Source: a virus
IMG/VR virus record: IMGVR_UViG_3300031673_000517
Location: 1-22,731 of that record
Reading direction: 5' to 3' (one strand)
DNA length: 22,731 nt
In this document: in pieces, positions 1 through 7,940 of the stretch
Layout of the letters: the number at the start of each line of letters is the position of its first letter
Position numbering within the stretch: position 1 is the first letter of the stretch
Made by a program: the position numbers and the translations under genes
The notes under the pieces: model-generated
Database searches by the model: none
Seen by the model: the letters and a program-made list of their open reading frames with translations, nothing else
What the model was told of the DNA's origin: nothing

Positions 1-1271
1 GGATTCGTCGCACCCGCCGGGCTTAGCCCAGCGATAGGACCAGTGGGGGTCTCTTCCTCCACGATGAACGGGTCTTGTCCGGTGCGCTCCGCCGGTTCTT
101 CTGCCTCGAATGCTGCTTCAGCCTGCCGCACTGCAGCGCGGAACGTCTCAGGCTCCATGTCGAAGTCAGCAGCGGAAAGCCCCGCCGTCGCCGAAAGCCC
201 TTGGCGAAGATTGGTGAGCGCAACGTTATATGCAATGTCAGACTGCCGTTCGAGCGCAGCCGCAAGGTCTGTCGCGCCCACGGTGGCAGCAACCGGTCCA
301 AGTACATCGCTGTAAAGCCCGTACAACCCTGTGCCCGCAGCACTCAGCACACCTGCATACCGGTCAAGTGCACCGCCAACCCCACTGCGGACGCTCTCCC
401 CGAACGTCTGGGCTGCAGCGGCCCGCGAATCAACGCCCGCAGGACTCATACCAACCTGCTGGGTAAGAACAGACCGAAGCGCATCAAACTCCCCAGTCAT
501 GGGGAGTTCCGTGTTGGTTAGTGTGTTAACGATCCGCCCGTCAGGGTACACGTCAAACGCAACGCCGCCGAACTCGGCCCGAGCAGGTTGGCCTGCGGGT
601 ACAGCTGCCGGACCAGTGGGTGTATCTGTACCTCCGCCGCCCGCAAGTGTATCTGCACCCCCGCCACCCGCAAGCGCGGCTGTACCGCCTTGGTTGAACA
701 CCGATGGGAACTGTACCCCAGCGCCCGGCGGGGCGGGGAACCCAAGCTCCGGTATGATAACCGACCTCCGCGCGGGCGGTACAGGCGGCCCTTGGACGGG
801 CGACTCGACCCGGTCCCGCCCACGGGGGGCACCGACGCGCACTCCGGCAGGCGGCTCCACATTCAGCGGAACACCGACACCAGTCCGGGTCGGTAACAGC
901 GGGAAGGGGTTCTCCGCCGTCGGGGTGACGAAGTTGTCGACAGGACGCCGTACGCCCGCCGTCGTCGGGGCCGGGCCTGCGGTAGCCGCGCGAGTATACG
1001 CCTCAAAAGCAGCGCGCTGCTGCCCCGCCCGGGCCTGTGCCGCTGCGCGGGCGGCCCGCTGCGCCTCGAACTCCTGTTGCGTCCGTGCCTCTTGTGCCTG
1101 TGCCAACGCCATACGCTGTTCAGTCTCGCGGGCCGTACGCTGGGCGTTCCGGAACTCTTGTTCGCGCTGCTGGGCGAGGTCCATGGCTTCTGCCGCGCTC
1201 GGACCTCCAACACGCCCAAGACCACCAAGGACGTAGTTGCCCCGTCCGACATTCGCTACAGTCAACGCCAT
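1..1271 (-). CDS. Large internal-virion-like protein, 3' end beyond window (partial)
   Basis: The frame is open from the ATG at 1269-1271 to the window edge, giving 423 complete codons and no stop, so the gene is truncated at its C terminus by the window. An AAAGGAAAG Shine-Dalgarno lies 4 nt before the ATG, and the preceding gene stops 11 nt upstream. Residues about 25-95 are rich in Ala, Gln, Glu and Arg and look like a long coiled coil. The middle is Pro/Gly-rich and has an imperfect tandem repeat (LAGGGGADT / LAGGGGTDT). A short compact stretch follows (AFDVYPDGRIVNTLTN), then an Ala-rich helical region. No enzymatic domain is visible in this part. Its position as the last of a run of virion proteins, directly after a gp14-like protein, suggests a DNA-ejection (internal virion) protein, but that is inferred from context. 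It could also be another large structural protein. Confidence 0.75.
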   Translation of the reverse strand, partial: MALTVANVGRGNYVLGGLGRVGGPSAAEAMDLAQQREQEFRNAQRTARETEQRMALAQAQEARTQQEFEAQRAARAAAQARAGQQRAAFEAYTRAATAGPAPTTAGVRRPVDNFVTPTAENPFPLLPTRTGVGVPLNVEPPAGVRVGAPRGRDRVESPVQGPPVPPARRSVIIPELGFPAPPGAGVQFPSVFNQGGTAALAGGGGADTLAGGGGTDTPTGPAAVPAGQPARAEFGGVAFDVYPDGRIVNTLTNTELPMTGEFDALRSVLTQQVGMSPAGVDSRAAAAQTFGESVRSGVGGALDRYAGVLSAAGTGLYGLYSDVLGPVAATVGATDLAAALERQSDIAYNVALTNLRQGLSATAGLSAADFDMEPETFRAAVRQAEAAFEAEEPAERTGQDPFIVEEETPTGPIAGLSPAGATN

Positions 1272-1282
1272 GGTTCTTTCCT

Positions 1283-2278
1283 TTACGCAATGCCGCCGAA
1301 CAGGTTGGGTGCAGCGCGTGTCACGCCATAGACCAGATCGGCCCGGGCTTGGCGGCCACGCTCGGCGAGGTCTTCATACATCGGAAGCGCCAGCCCGGCA
1401 TAACGCTCCGGGGCAGAAGTCGGAAGCAACCGCAGGCCCGCCTCCATCAGCGAGGTCTGGGCCCCACGACCACGGGCTTCCTCGGCTGCTGCCGCCGTTG
1501 CACCTGTCTGCGTACCACGGATGGCTGCCCGGCGCTGGGCCAAGGACGCCGCGCCCGCATCAAGACCACGGGTCTGCTCGGCAAGCTGCCGCTCCGTGGC
1601 GATCTTGGTCTCGGCAAACGCTTGTTGCGGGTTCGGGGCCTGCTGCGCGGCCATCTGCATGAAGTTGTTTGCCTCCCGCACCTGCTGCTCAAACAGTTCT
1701 TGGTTGGTCGCAGCGATCTGTTGAAGCTCCTGCTTGCGCAGGTTCACCAGTTCTTCCTCGGCTGCCGATACCCCCGTCATATCGCCGGTAGCAGCGAGCA
1801 AGGTGATGCGCGCGAGCGTGGCCGGATCAGTCAGGGCAGCGATACCGGACTGAAGGGCCTTCCGACCAGCGCCCGCTGCAGCGGCAGTGCCTGCCTCCAG
1901 ATACCCAGCGCCTGCACCGGTTGCCGTGGCTGCCGGTGGCAAAAGACTGGACGCCCCGCCTTGCAAGTAGCCTGCCTGCTGGTACAGCGGAGTACCCGTG
2001 GTCATACCCGGCCCGCCAAAAAGCCCACCGCCCACGGACTTCTGTCCTGCGACGAGGGGTTGAGTGCCGCCTGCGGCGAAGGTACCGACTCCCCCCAGCG
2101 CAGCGCCGAGTAGAGGGTTGCCTCCTGTGGCTGCAGCGGCTGCTGCCCCGAGGCCAGCCCCCACTGCAGCGGGCCCGAGCGCACTGGAGATACCGATGGC
2201 CCCGGCAATAGCCGGAGCGACGAAGGGGACAACAACTGCCGCTACGACCCCTAGAACTTTTTTGACACCCTTCGACAT
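1283..2278 (-). CDS. Internal virion / DNA-ejection-like protein (gp14-like)
   Basis: This is a 331-aa protein. Residues 7-70 are almost entirely Ala, Gly, Val and Ile (VVAAVVVPFVAPAIAGAIG and Gly/Ala runs) and could form membrane-inserting helices. Residues about 170-270 are Gln/Glu/Ala-rich and predicted to be helical or coiled coil (ELVNLRKQELQQIAATNQEL). A hydrophobic Ala/Gly N terminus followed by a coiled coil is the usual layout of the small internal virion proteins of podoviruses, which leave the capsid and help build the DNA-ejection conduit. The ATG follows a strong AGGAGG Shine-Dalgarno. It lies between the GNAT-like gene and the large partial gene. Function is inferred from composition and position; sequence identity to a named family is not claimed. 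Confidence 0.6.
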   Translation of the reverse strand: MSKGVKKVLGVVAAVVVPFVAPAIAGAIGISSALGPAAVGAGLGAAAAAATGGNPLLGAALGGVGTFAAGGTQPLVAGQKSVGGGLFGGPGMTTGTPLYQQAGYLQGGASSLLPPAATATGAGAGYLEAGTAAAAGAGRKALQSGIAALTDPATLARITLLAATGDMTGVSAAEEELVNLRKQELQQIAATNQELFEQQVREANNFMQMAAQQAPNPQQAFAETKIATERQLAEQTRGLDAGAASLAQRRAAIRGTQTGATAAAAEEARGRGAQTSLMEAGLRLLPTSAPERYAGLALPMYEDLAERGRQARADLVYGVTRAAPNLFGGIA

Positions 2279-2287
2279 CGCTGCCTC

Positions 2288-2710
2288 CTATAGCGTCATT
2301 CTGACATACGAGCATGATTTGTTAAAGCCAAACTTGCTCCTGTAAACCTTAGCGAGCCGCTCGTTTGCGTAGGCATCCAAGAACTCACACCCGTTGGCTT
2401 TCAGCCAGTCCAGAATCAACGCCCAGTAGGCGTTCTTGAACTTCAGCAGCCGCTCACCGCCCATGGCGATGACATCTGCACCCTTGTGGCCGTTCGATTC
2501 GTTGAACTGGATCGCTACGACTACCTTGGGTTCTTCTTCCTCTGACCCGACAAAGATCGCGCACTCACCAGCGGCAGCCAGAATGTGGATGTCATCCGGT
2601 GTGATGTCCAAGATACCGACCTCGTTGCTTTCGCAAGAGGCTTCAAACATTGGCTCCAGCTTGGGCCAGATGTCGTCGACCTCCTCAGGGGCCAGCAGCT
2701 TTATGTGCAT
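2288..2710 (-). CDS. GNAT-like (acetyltransferase-fold) phage protein
   Basis: This is a protein of about 140 aa with a GNAT-like pattern. An N-terminal segment (IKLLAPEEVDDIWPKLEPMF) is followed by central strands (ECAIFVG, VVVAIQFN), a Gly-rich turn (AMGGERLL) and a terminal part, LDWLKANGCEFLDAYANERL then YRSKFGF. The last part matches the closing GNAT pattern in which an Asn/Tyr-rich helix precedes a 'GF' strand. Short GNAT-like proteins occur beside internal virion genes in several podoviruses, where the role is unclear. The canonical acetyl-CoA loop (R/Q-x-x-G-x-G/A) is only partly recognisable, so catalysis should not be assumed. The start is ambiguous: ATG at 2722 would overlap the upstream gene by 11 nt, whereas ATG at 2710 follows its TGA by one base. 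Neither has a strong Shine-Dalgarno. Confidence 0.65.
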   Translation of the reverse strand: MHIKLLAPEEVDDIWPKLEPMFEASCESNEVGILDITPDDIHILAAAGECAIFVGSEEEEPKVVVAIQFNESNGHKGADVIAMGGERLLKFKNAYWALILDWLKANGCEFLDAYANERLAKVYRSKFGFNKSCSYVRMTL

Positions 2711-2711
2711 C

Positions 2712-3542
2712 TCACTTGTCATTGTTTTTTACATACTGTTCCAACATGCGGTCAAAGAACTCACGCCCCTTCATATCCACGATATGCTTGGGGATCACGT
2801 ATTCGCCTGTATGCGCCTCAATAAGTACCGGCTCGCTGTCGGTACCCTGTACCCGTCCGCCTTTCTCAAGCGACTGGATCGGGCGTTGCTGTGCCATCTG
2901 TGGAGAACCACCGGCCATCATGTTCTGACCGCCCACACTGGCTTGCGCGGCGCGAGCGGCGATGAGGATGGCGATGATAAGGCCCTGATCGTACTCGGGC
3001 GACAGGTCTTGCTCGGTGGCGATACCCTGCTGGATGGCGAACTGGCGAACCTGCGGGTAGAGCGCCGGATCGCGCAGCACCGTGGTGGCCATTTGGACCA
3101 TCATGTTCAGTTCCTGCTGGGTCAGTTCGCCGCTCATCACGGCCTCGTCGATAGCCTGCCTGATCTGCGCCAGCACCTGCGGGTTGCGGGTGGCGAGGTC
3201 TTGGATTTGCATCTCGATCATCTGCGGCGAGATCGGTTCCTGCGGATTTGTCTGCCCGGGCATGGTCATACCGGCGGGGCGCATGGGCTGCCCGCCGGGG
3301 CCAATAGCCCCGCCAACTTGATATGACGGAACCTGTCCGAACCCGGCCTGTTGCGGGGCCATAGCCCCGGCGAGCGAGGGCATTGCGCCAGCAAGACCAC
3401 GGCCCGGGGCCATGACAGGCGGCTGCGGTGCAGCGGCCATAAGCCCCTGCAACACGAGTGGCAGAGTCGTCGGCTGCGCTGCGCGCTGGGAGGGTTGTGC
3501 CTGTGTGGCACGCTGGTTGTTGTTCATTGGAGCACGGGCCAT
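2712..3542 (-). CDS. Putative virion-associated protein, Gln/Pro-rich N terminus
   Basis: This is a 276-aa protein. Residues 1-110 are low complexity (Ala, Gln, Pro, Gly, Met) and probably disordered. Residues about 110-200 are helical (MIEMQIQDLATRNPQVLAQI and following), with a short hydrophobic helix GLIIAILIAARAA. The C terminus carries a compact motif, EAHTGEYVIPKHIVDMKGREFFDRMLEQY, that I recognise as recurrent in phage proteins of unknown role found near tail or internal-virion genes. The gene lies between a 118-aa small virion-like gene and the GNAT-like gene, with only a few bases of spacing. I cannot assign a function beyond a likely structural or ejection-associated role. Confidence 0.6.
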   Translation of the reverse strand: MARAPMNNNQRATQAQPSQRAAQPTTLPLVLQGLMAAAPQPPVMAPGRGLAGAMPSLAGAMAPQQAGFGQVPSYQVGGAIGPGGQPMRPAGMTMPGQTNPQEPISPQMIEMQIQDLATRNPQVLAQIRQAIDEAVMSGELTQQELNMMVQMATTVLRDPALYPQVRQFAIQQGIATEQDLSPEYDQGLIIAILIAARAAQASVGGQNMMAGGSPQMAQQRPIQSLEKGGRVQGTDSEPVLIEAHTGEYVIPKHIVDMKGREFFDRMLEQYVKNNDK

Positions 3543-3544
3543 GG

Positions 3545-3901
3545 TTATCCCCTCAGTTGCGTGATGAGCACTTCCACGGTCGCCCGCAGGTTGGCTACGT
3601 CGTTGGCGAGCTTCTGTACGTCGGTGATGAGTTGGACGTAATCTTCGAGGATCGGGATGTTCGCCCCGCTGATGGTAGCGCCGCTCCCCTGCGCGCTCAC
3701 CTGCACCATGGATTGGGCAGGCGGAACAGCCACGGTGAGCCGGGCGCGATTGATGGCCACGCTGGCCAGATCAGGCTCACCGCGCGTGCCGGTCAGCAAC
3801 TCGATGTTCTCTTTCATCGCATTCAGAAGCTGCGACTGCCACTCCTCGATCCCCACGAGGGGGACCGCCGGAACTGCCGTGTATCTGGGTTGTAACGCCA
3901 T
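3545..3901 (-). CDS. Small putative virion protein with C-terminal coiled coil
   Basis: This is a 118-aa protein. The start at 3901 is chosen because its ATG overlaps the stop of the nozzle-like gene as TGATG; a longer upstream open frame only runs antiphase through that gene. The N-terminal half is Pro/Ala-rich. Residues about 85-115 (VQLITDVQKLANDVANLRAT) show heptad-like hydrophobic spacing typical of a short coiled coil. The middle segment (VAVPPAQSMVQVSAQGSGATI) looks like beta-strand. No known domain is recognised. Tight coupling to the nozzle-like gene suggests co-translation and a tail or tail-associated role. Confidence 0.6.
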   Translation of the reverse strand: MALQPRYTAVPAVPLVGIEEWQSQLLNAMKENIELLTGTRGEPDLASVAINRARLTVAVPPAQSMVQVSAQGSGATISGANIPILEDYVQLITDVQKLANDVANLRATVEVLITQLRG

Positions 3902-6291
3902 CAGACTTCCCTCAATCCTGTCGGTGTCTCGGCAATGCGGACCGTCCTCAGCCGCACAGAACCTTCTACACCTACCTCGAATGTATCCGAACGGTACCCG
4001 TGAGGCAGACGAAACACTCTGCGACTGTCCAGTTCTTGGGTCAGGACCAGATCGCCATCGACCCATAGCTTGAATGTAACCCCGCCATCAACACTCCACA
4101 GAATAGTCGAAGTGCCCCACGTGTCGGTCACGGTGTCCCAGACGGGTGAGGTCGCAGCGTAGTCGGCATCGACCTGTGCCGCGCCGATATTGATCGGGTT
4201 CTGGGTGACAATGACCTTGGACTTCCACTCAAACGGCTGGGCAGGCTGGGTCAGGTCATCCCAGAGGTACACGTCACCGTCGGTGCCGGTGGTGTAGAAT
4301 AGGTTGTTGGTGAGCGGGTCATACCACGTCGCCTCGGGTTGCTGAGCCGTCACGAGGTCCACGAAGAAGCCGCCGACGCGATCATCCCGCTCGAAGCTGA
4401 TACCGCCTGCCGAGTGCCATGCGAGGTAGGTATCCTTGTACGCCGTGCCGATGAGCGTGGTCGGGTCAAGATCGGCGTTCCACGTGTCGCTGTTGTACAG
4501 CAGCCGGGTCGCAAGCTGCGGACCGGTCGTGGTCGAGTAGAGTGCCAGCCCGTCATGGGTGGCGTACATCACTCCAGAACCCATGTTGGCGATGCTGCGC
4601 TTGTTCAGACATGGGTACATAGCGGGCATACGGGTCAACGTAAGTACGACAGGGTCGTTACCAGCCACGAGGTACGGGTAGCTCTCGGTGACGACCAGCA
4701 GGTAGCCTGAGAACACGGTCAGACCGACGATGTTGAACGGGATTTCCTTTTTGTACACACGCGGCCATGCGTGGTACTGGCCCGGCTCAGAGAAGTAGAG
4801 TTCGTTGCCGACGAAACCCACGAGGATGTTGTTATTATACAGCGTCAGGCCCTTGAGGCCCTCCGGCGGCGGGTCGTAGTCGTCCGTCACCAGCGCGTTG
4901 AGTAGGCTGGTGACGTTGAAGTCGTCAACGAAGTCATACGACCCGTCGCCCCAGTACCGAGGCGTCGTCGTGCCGGGGTTCTCCGAGACATCGTGGTAGA
5001 GTGTGCCGCCCGTGCCACCCGCGCCGACACCACCGGTGTAGACAAAGCGGAAATCATCGAGCACATCCGTGACCTCGCCGCCGGAGACGCCGGTGCTGAT
5101 CTTGAAGTAGCTGCCCACCGCGAGATTATGGGGTTCAGCTGTCGTGACCGTGGTGCCTGTGACATTCGACACCGTCATAGGGAACCACAGGGTGGCAAGC
5201 CGCAGGTATTCGGTATCCGCGACCGTCGAGAGCGTGCGGTAGAGGCGGATGCCACGGATGAAGTTCTGCCCGGCGGGCCGAGCCGTGGGCAGGTTGCTGA
5301 TCGTGACGGTCTGCCCTTCCTTGATGAACAGTTCGTCCGACGGCTCGGAACCAATCGACTCCTCCTCCCACGGGGTGAACCACGTGTAGAGGTAGCTGCG
5401 CGCCTGCGTATCGCCTGCAAGGTCCACGCGCCCGGCGGCGCTCGAAATGGTCGAGACCTGAAAGCCCGGGCTGGTGTAGGTAAAGGTCGTCGAATCAAGC
5501 ACCGTGATCTTGATCGAGGTGGCGTTCAGGTTCGAGATGTCCCAGTCCACGTTCCCGCTAGTGGTCGCAGCCACCGAGGCCGTGACGGTGAAGGTGTCCG
5601 CCGTTGGCGTGGTCACAACCGTGAAGATGTTGGCGGTTGCTGCACCCGAAGTGAACCGCAGCAGGACCTTGGACCCGATGGCCAGACCGTGACCGGTGAT
5701 CGTCACGGTGATGGTGGTACCGGCCTGACTGTACGTCCCCGAGACGTTGGTGAACCCGCTGATTGTGACGAAGGCACCGGTCTTGAGGCCGTGCGCGGTC
5801 GAGGTCGTCATAGTGACAAGGCCACCGGCATCCCGGGCATAGGTCGCCGTCGTCTTGGTGGTGAACGCAGCCTCTACAGCCGTTGGCTTCTGGGTCGGGA
5901 GCGGTAGGCCGAGGTCATAGTAATCCACGGGGTAGGGCGCGGCCCCGGTCGTGGCCAGCAAATAGTTGGAGACCTTGGGAGCGCCGTCGCCGGTGTAGTA
6001 GAACCGCTGCTCCTCGACGTTCTCGGACCCGGCGGGCGTGGCAACGTCCACATCCTTGTCCCACACAAGCCACTCCGGTTCATCCGTCGATGGGTTGTAG
6101 AGAGCGTGCAGCGTCACCGGGGCGGCACCGGTCAGCCCGTGGTTGCCCACGACCACCGGCTGAGGGTAAGGGATCAAGTCGCCAGAATACAACTTGACGT
6201 TGGTCGCAACCTGCGCGGCCATATCGGGAAGCAGCTCCGGCGCGATGCGCGGAGCCTTACCGAGAAACCTCTGGAGCTTGATCCCTGCCAT
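3901..6291 (-). CDS. Large tail protein, nozzle / stabilisation-protein-like (podovirus gp10-like)
   Basis: This is a 796-aa, beta-rich protein with very few helices. The N terminus (KLQRFLGKAPRIAPELLPDM then AAQVATNVKLYSGDLIPYPQP) is the usual opening of podovirus nozzle or packaged-DNA-stabilisation proteins. Residues 155-300 hold an inserted run of Thr/Val/Gly-rich strands with similar turn sequences (TAHGLKTGAFVTISG, TGHGLAIGSKVLL, EPHNLAVGSYFKIS), which look like repeated small beta modules. The second half (GLTLYNNNILVGFVGNELYF then IVGLTVFSGYLLVVTES) has the beta-propeller-like character of the P22 gp10 / T7 gp12 nozzle group. The likely role is the distal short-tail tube that holds packaged DNA. 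It is the longest uninterrupted gene in the window and its stop overlaps the next start. The family is inferred from pattern, not from a search. Confidence 0.7.
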   Translation of the reverse strand: MAGIKLQRFLGKAPRIAPELLPDMAAQVATNVKLYSGDLIPYPQPVVVGNHGLTGAAPVTLHALYNPSTDEPEWLVWDKDVDVATPAGSENVEEQRFYYTGDGAPKVSNYLLATTGAAPYPVDYYDLGLPLPTQKPTAVEAAFTTKTTATYARDAGGLVTMTTSTAHGLKTGAFVTISGFTNVSGTYSQAGTTITVTITGHGLAIGSKVLLRFTSGAATANIFTVVTTPTADTFTVTASVAATTSGNVDWDISNLNATSIKITVLDSTTFTYTSPGFQVSTISSAAGRVDLAGDTQARSYLYTWFTPWEEESIGSEPSDELFIKEGQTVTISNLPTARPAGQNFIRGIRLYRTLSTVADTEYLRLATLWFPMTVSNVTGTTVTTAEPHNLAVGSYFKISTGVSGGEVTDVLDDFRFVYTGGVGAGGTGGTLYHDVSENPGTTTPRYWGDGSYDFVDDFNVTSLLNALVTDDYDPPPEGLKGLTLYNNNILVGFVGNELYFSEPGQYHAWPRVYKKEIPFNIVGLTVFSGYLLVVTESYPYLVAGNDPVVLTLTRMPAMYPCLNKRSIANMGSGVMYATHDGLALYSTTTGPQLATRLLYNSDTWNADLDPTTLIGTAYKDTYLAWHSAGGISFERDDRVGGFFVDLVTAQQPEATWYDPLTNNLFYTTGTDGDVYLWDDLTQPAQPFEWKSKVIVTQNPINIGAAQVDADYAATSPVWDTVTDTWGTSTILWSVDGGVTFKLWVDGDLVLTQELDSRRVFRLPHGYRSDTFEVGVEGSVRLRTVRIAETPTGLREV

Positions 6292-6294
6292 CTC

Positions 6295-6435
6295 TTATTT
6301 CTTTTTCTTCGCCGCTTCTTTCTTCGCGCACTTGCCTGCGGCCCGACACTTCATCGGGCTAGGGCAAGAGGCGCATGGTTTGAACACCATACCACCTTTT
6401 TTGTACGACATGGGCTTCTTCTTTTTGTCCATCAT
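6295..6435 (-). CDS. 46-aa Lys-rich, four-cysteine protein
   Basis: This short gene encodes a 46-aa, very basic protein: a KKKK stretch near the N terminus and an EAAKKKK tail. In between lie four cysteines at residues 21, 24, 30 and 36 (spacing Cx2Cx5Cx5C, within CASCPSPMKC). Two ATGs are adjacent (6435 and 6432). The stop lies 4 nt before the nozzle-like gene start, and the endolysin stop is 5 nt upstream, so it sits neatly within the operon. The cysteine spacing could make a small zinc knuckle and the lysines could bind nucleic acid or phosphate, but that is inference. I recognise the overall pattern as recurring in small phage proteins of unknown function. Confidence 0.6.
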   Translation of the reverse strand: MMDKKKKPMSYKKGGMVFKPCASCPSPMKCRAAGKCAKKEAAKKKK

Positions 6436-6439
6436 GGCT

Positions 6440-7255
6440 TTATCCTCGCGCTATGAGTTTTGCTAGTGTCTGCGGCCCAACAACACCATCGGCTACAAGA
6501 CCGTCGGCTGCCTGCCACTCCTTTACCTTGGCCTCAGTATTGGGGCCAAAGGCTCCGTCAGCGATGAGGCCTAGTTTGCGCTGAAGCCGCTTCACTGCAT
6601 CACCGGTGCTACCCTTACGCAGCGTTTCGGTGACTGTCGCCCGGGGGGGAATCTCGCCCATCAACGCTTGCATTGCCACACTAAACCGCAAACGGCGGTC
6701 AGCCAGTCCGATGTCGCCGCCGTTGATACGCTTGGTCAGCGCAGCCACGGCACCCGTGTCGGCAACAGGGTTGAGGTTGTTCGTGTTCCAGAACCACAGA
6801 GCGGACGCCAGTGCGCCCTCCTTGGTCTCGATCCAGTCGGACGCCTGTTCTGGCGTCATGTCGTAGTCCTTGGCAAAGCGAGCATAGTTGTTACGCCCGG
6901 TCAATTGCTTGAGACCACGGCCACGAAAGCGCCAGCCGTCACCCGGCTGTGTATTACCCAGCGCACCCGACTTGCTGCGGAACTCATCCATGTAGACGTA
7001 GTTCGCGATCTTTTCGGGATTGCGCGCATATTCAGCAGCGTTGCGCTTGCCCGGCCCGAAGTAGCGACCGAACACCCGCTCCAGAGCCTGCTGCGAGTAG
7101 TTCAGGTTTTCTTCCAGTGCAGTGAAGTCGCGTGACTCGTGGGCGCACTGAGAGATGAACGCAGCAACCCGCAGCGAAGTGGTGATCTCGTACTTGGGTA
7201 GGGCTTTGTTCAGTTCGTCACACCACTCTGCCACCTCTTTGTTGGTGGGCAGCAT
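6440..7255 (-). CDS. Endolysin: GH19-type muramidase/chitinase fold plus peptidoglycan-binding domain
   Basis: Counted from the ATG at 7255 the protein is 271 aa. Residues 25-190 match the GH19 (chitinase-like lysozyme) family: the catalytic-Glu motif CAHESRDF with Glu40, the ENLNYS segment around residue 49, the GRYFGPGKRNAAEYARNP and YMDEFR segments, and the conserved substrate-binding GWRFRGRGLKQLTGRNNY. Residues 208-270 form a PG_binding_1 domain with two half repeats (GLIADGAFGPNT and GLVADGVVGPQT). It degrades peptidoglycan for host lysis, once released or exported by the upstream holin. No signal peptide is visible. The start is uncertain: the ATG has no Shine-Dalgarno, while an AUA codon at 7283-7285 overlapping the holin stop would add ten residues (KLTVEQLSA before the Met) that resemble a normal GH19 endolysin N terminus. 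Confidence 0.92.
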   Translation of the reverse strand: MLPTNKEVAEWCDELNKALPKYEITTSLRVAAFISQCAHESRDFTALEENLNYSQQALERVFGRYFGPGKRNAAEYARNPEKIANYVYMDEFRSKSGALGNTQPGDGWRFRGRGLKQLTGRNNYARFAKDYDMTPEQASDWIETKEGALASALWFWNTNNLNPVADTGAVAALTKRINGGDIGLADRRLRFSVAMQALMGEIPPRATVTETLRKGSTGDAVKRLQRKLGLIADGAFGPNTEAKVKEWQAADGLVADGVVGPQTLAKLIARG

Positions 7256-7281
7256 GGCGGAAAGTTGTTCGACGGTGAGTT

Positions 7282-7731
7282 TTATTTGGAAACGCCTTTC
7301 TGCTTTTCGTAGGTGCGCAGACCACCGAGGCCCAACATGCCCATGAGGACAGTCATCAGAGATGTCATGTCGAACTGGGGCAGATCACTTGGGTGCAGCC
7401 CAGTGACGTTGAAGGTAACGAGCACAAACACCAAGAAAGGTTGCAGCACGAAGTGGTAGGCAAAGGCGCTAGCGCAAATCCAACCAACAGCCGGACGCCA
7501 GCCGCCCTTGAACAAAGAGCCAGATGCAGCCTCTGCCTTGTTCACTTCGATCTGCGCAAGGGCTAAATCCTGCGCGTGGCGATCTGCCATCGTGGCAAGT
7601 TCATGCGCAAGCTGCGCTTTCTGGTCCTTGTCCTCGATGAATTTATCCAAGAGACTCGTTACAGGTTCGATGAGTTTTCCGATCATTTGTTTGACTCCAT
7701 CGCGTTGATCGTAATTGGGTCCATTTTTCAT
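7282..7731 (-). CDS. Holin, 3-TM type
   Basis: This is a 149-aa protein. The N-terminal 70 residues are soluble and helical (KLIEPVTSLLDKFIEDKDQK, then AQLAHELATMADRHAQDLAL). The C-terminal half is hydrophobic: VGWICASAFAYHFVLQPFLVFVLVTFNVTG and SLMTVLMGMLGLGGLRTYEKQ. This is the layout of the 'holin of 3 TMs' family (PF11351-like), also seen in gene-transfer agents, with the typical motif GWRPAVGW before the first membrane helix and a terminal GLGGLRTYEK-like segment. It is expected to permeabilise the inner membrane and allow the downstream endolysin to act. Its ATG overlaps the preceding stop as ATGA (7728-7731), implying translational coupling with the XhlA-like gene. Its TAA overlaps the possible AUA start of the endolysin. 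Confidence 0.85.
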   Translation of the reverse strand: MKNGPNYDQRDGVKQMIGKLIEPVTSLLDKFIEDKDQKAQLAHELATMADRHAQDLALAQIEVNKAEAASGSLFKGGWRPAVGWICASAFAYHFVLQPFLVFVLVTFNVTGLHPSDLPQFDMTSLMTVLMGMLGLGGLRTYEKQKGVSK

Positions 7732-7937
7732 GCTAACTTTAGCAAGATCGCCACCAGCATAGAGATGATAGCCCCGGCTGAAGCAACAAGCAGCGCCTCG
7801 ACACGCTTGATGCGGATGAACAGTTCTTTGAATTGAATACGCGTCTCGGTTTTCAGTGTCGTCACATCCCGGTCGATCTGCTCGAGCTTAGGCTCAATTC
7901 TATCAAGGCGCTTATGCGCTTCAGCAACAGTGTTCAT
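7728..7937 (-). CDS. Small XhlA-like coiled-coil/transmembrane lysis-associated protein
   Basis: This is a 69-aa protein. Residues 1-45 are charged and heptad-like (RLDRIEPKLEQIDRDVTTLK) and form a likely coiled coil. Residues 48-69 are a single hydrophobic helix (VEALLVASAGAIISMLVAIL) ending the protein. This two-part design matches small phage membrane proteins of the haemolysin XhlA type that accompany holins. It stops in an ATGA overlap with the holin start, so the two are probably made together. The exact role (holin accessory, antiholin or spanin-like) cannot be decided from sequence. It lacks the lipobox expected of an outer-membrane spanin. Confidence 0.75.
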   Translation of the reverse strand: MNTVAEAHKRLDRIEPKLEQIDRDVTTLKTETRIQFKELFIRIKRVEALLVASAGAIISMLVAILLKLA

Positions 7938-7940
7938 CTA

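Noticed and set aside
331-1236. Plus-strand open frame of about 300 codons opposite the partial virion gene
   Set aside because: Low-complexity Pro/Ala/Arg sequence that mirrors the repetitive minus-strand gene; no domain seen.
4993-5907. Long plus-strand open frame opposite the nozzle-like gene
   Set aside because: No recognisable domain or plausible start region. It is a GC-driven shadow in the phase where codon third positions face first positions, as are similar long frames at 1037-2113, 2436-3326 and 18184-19062.
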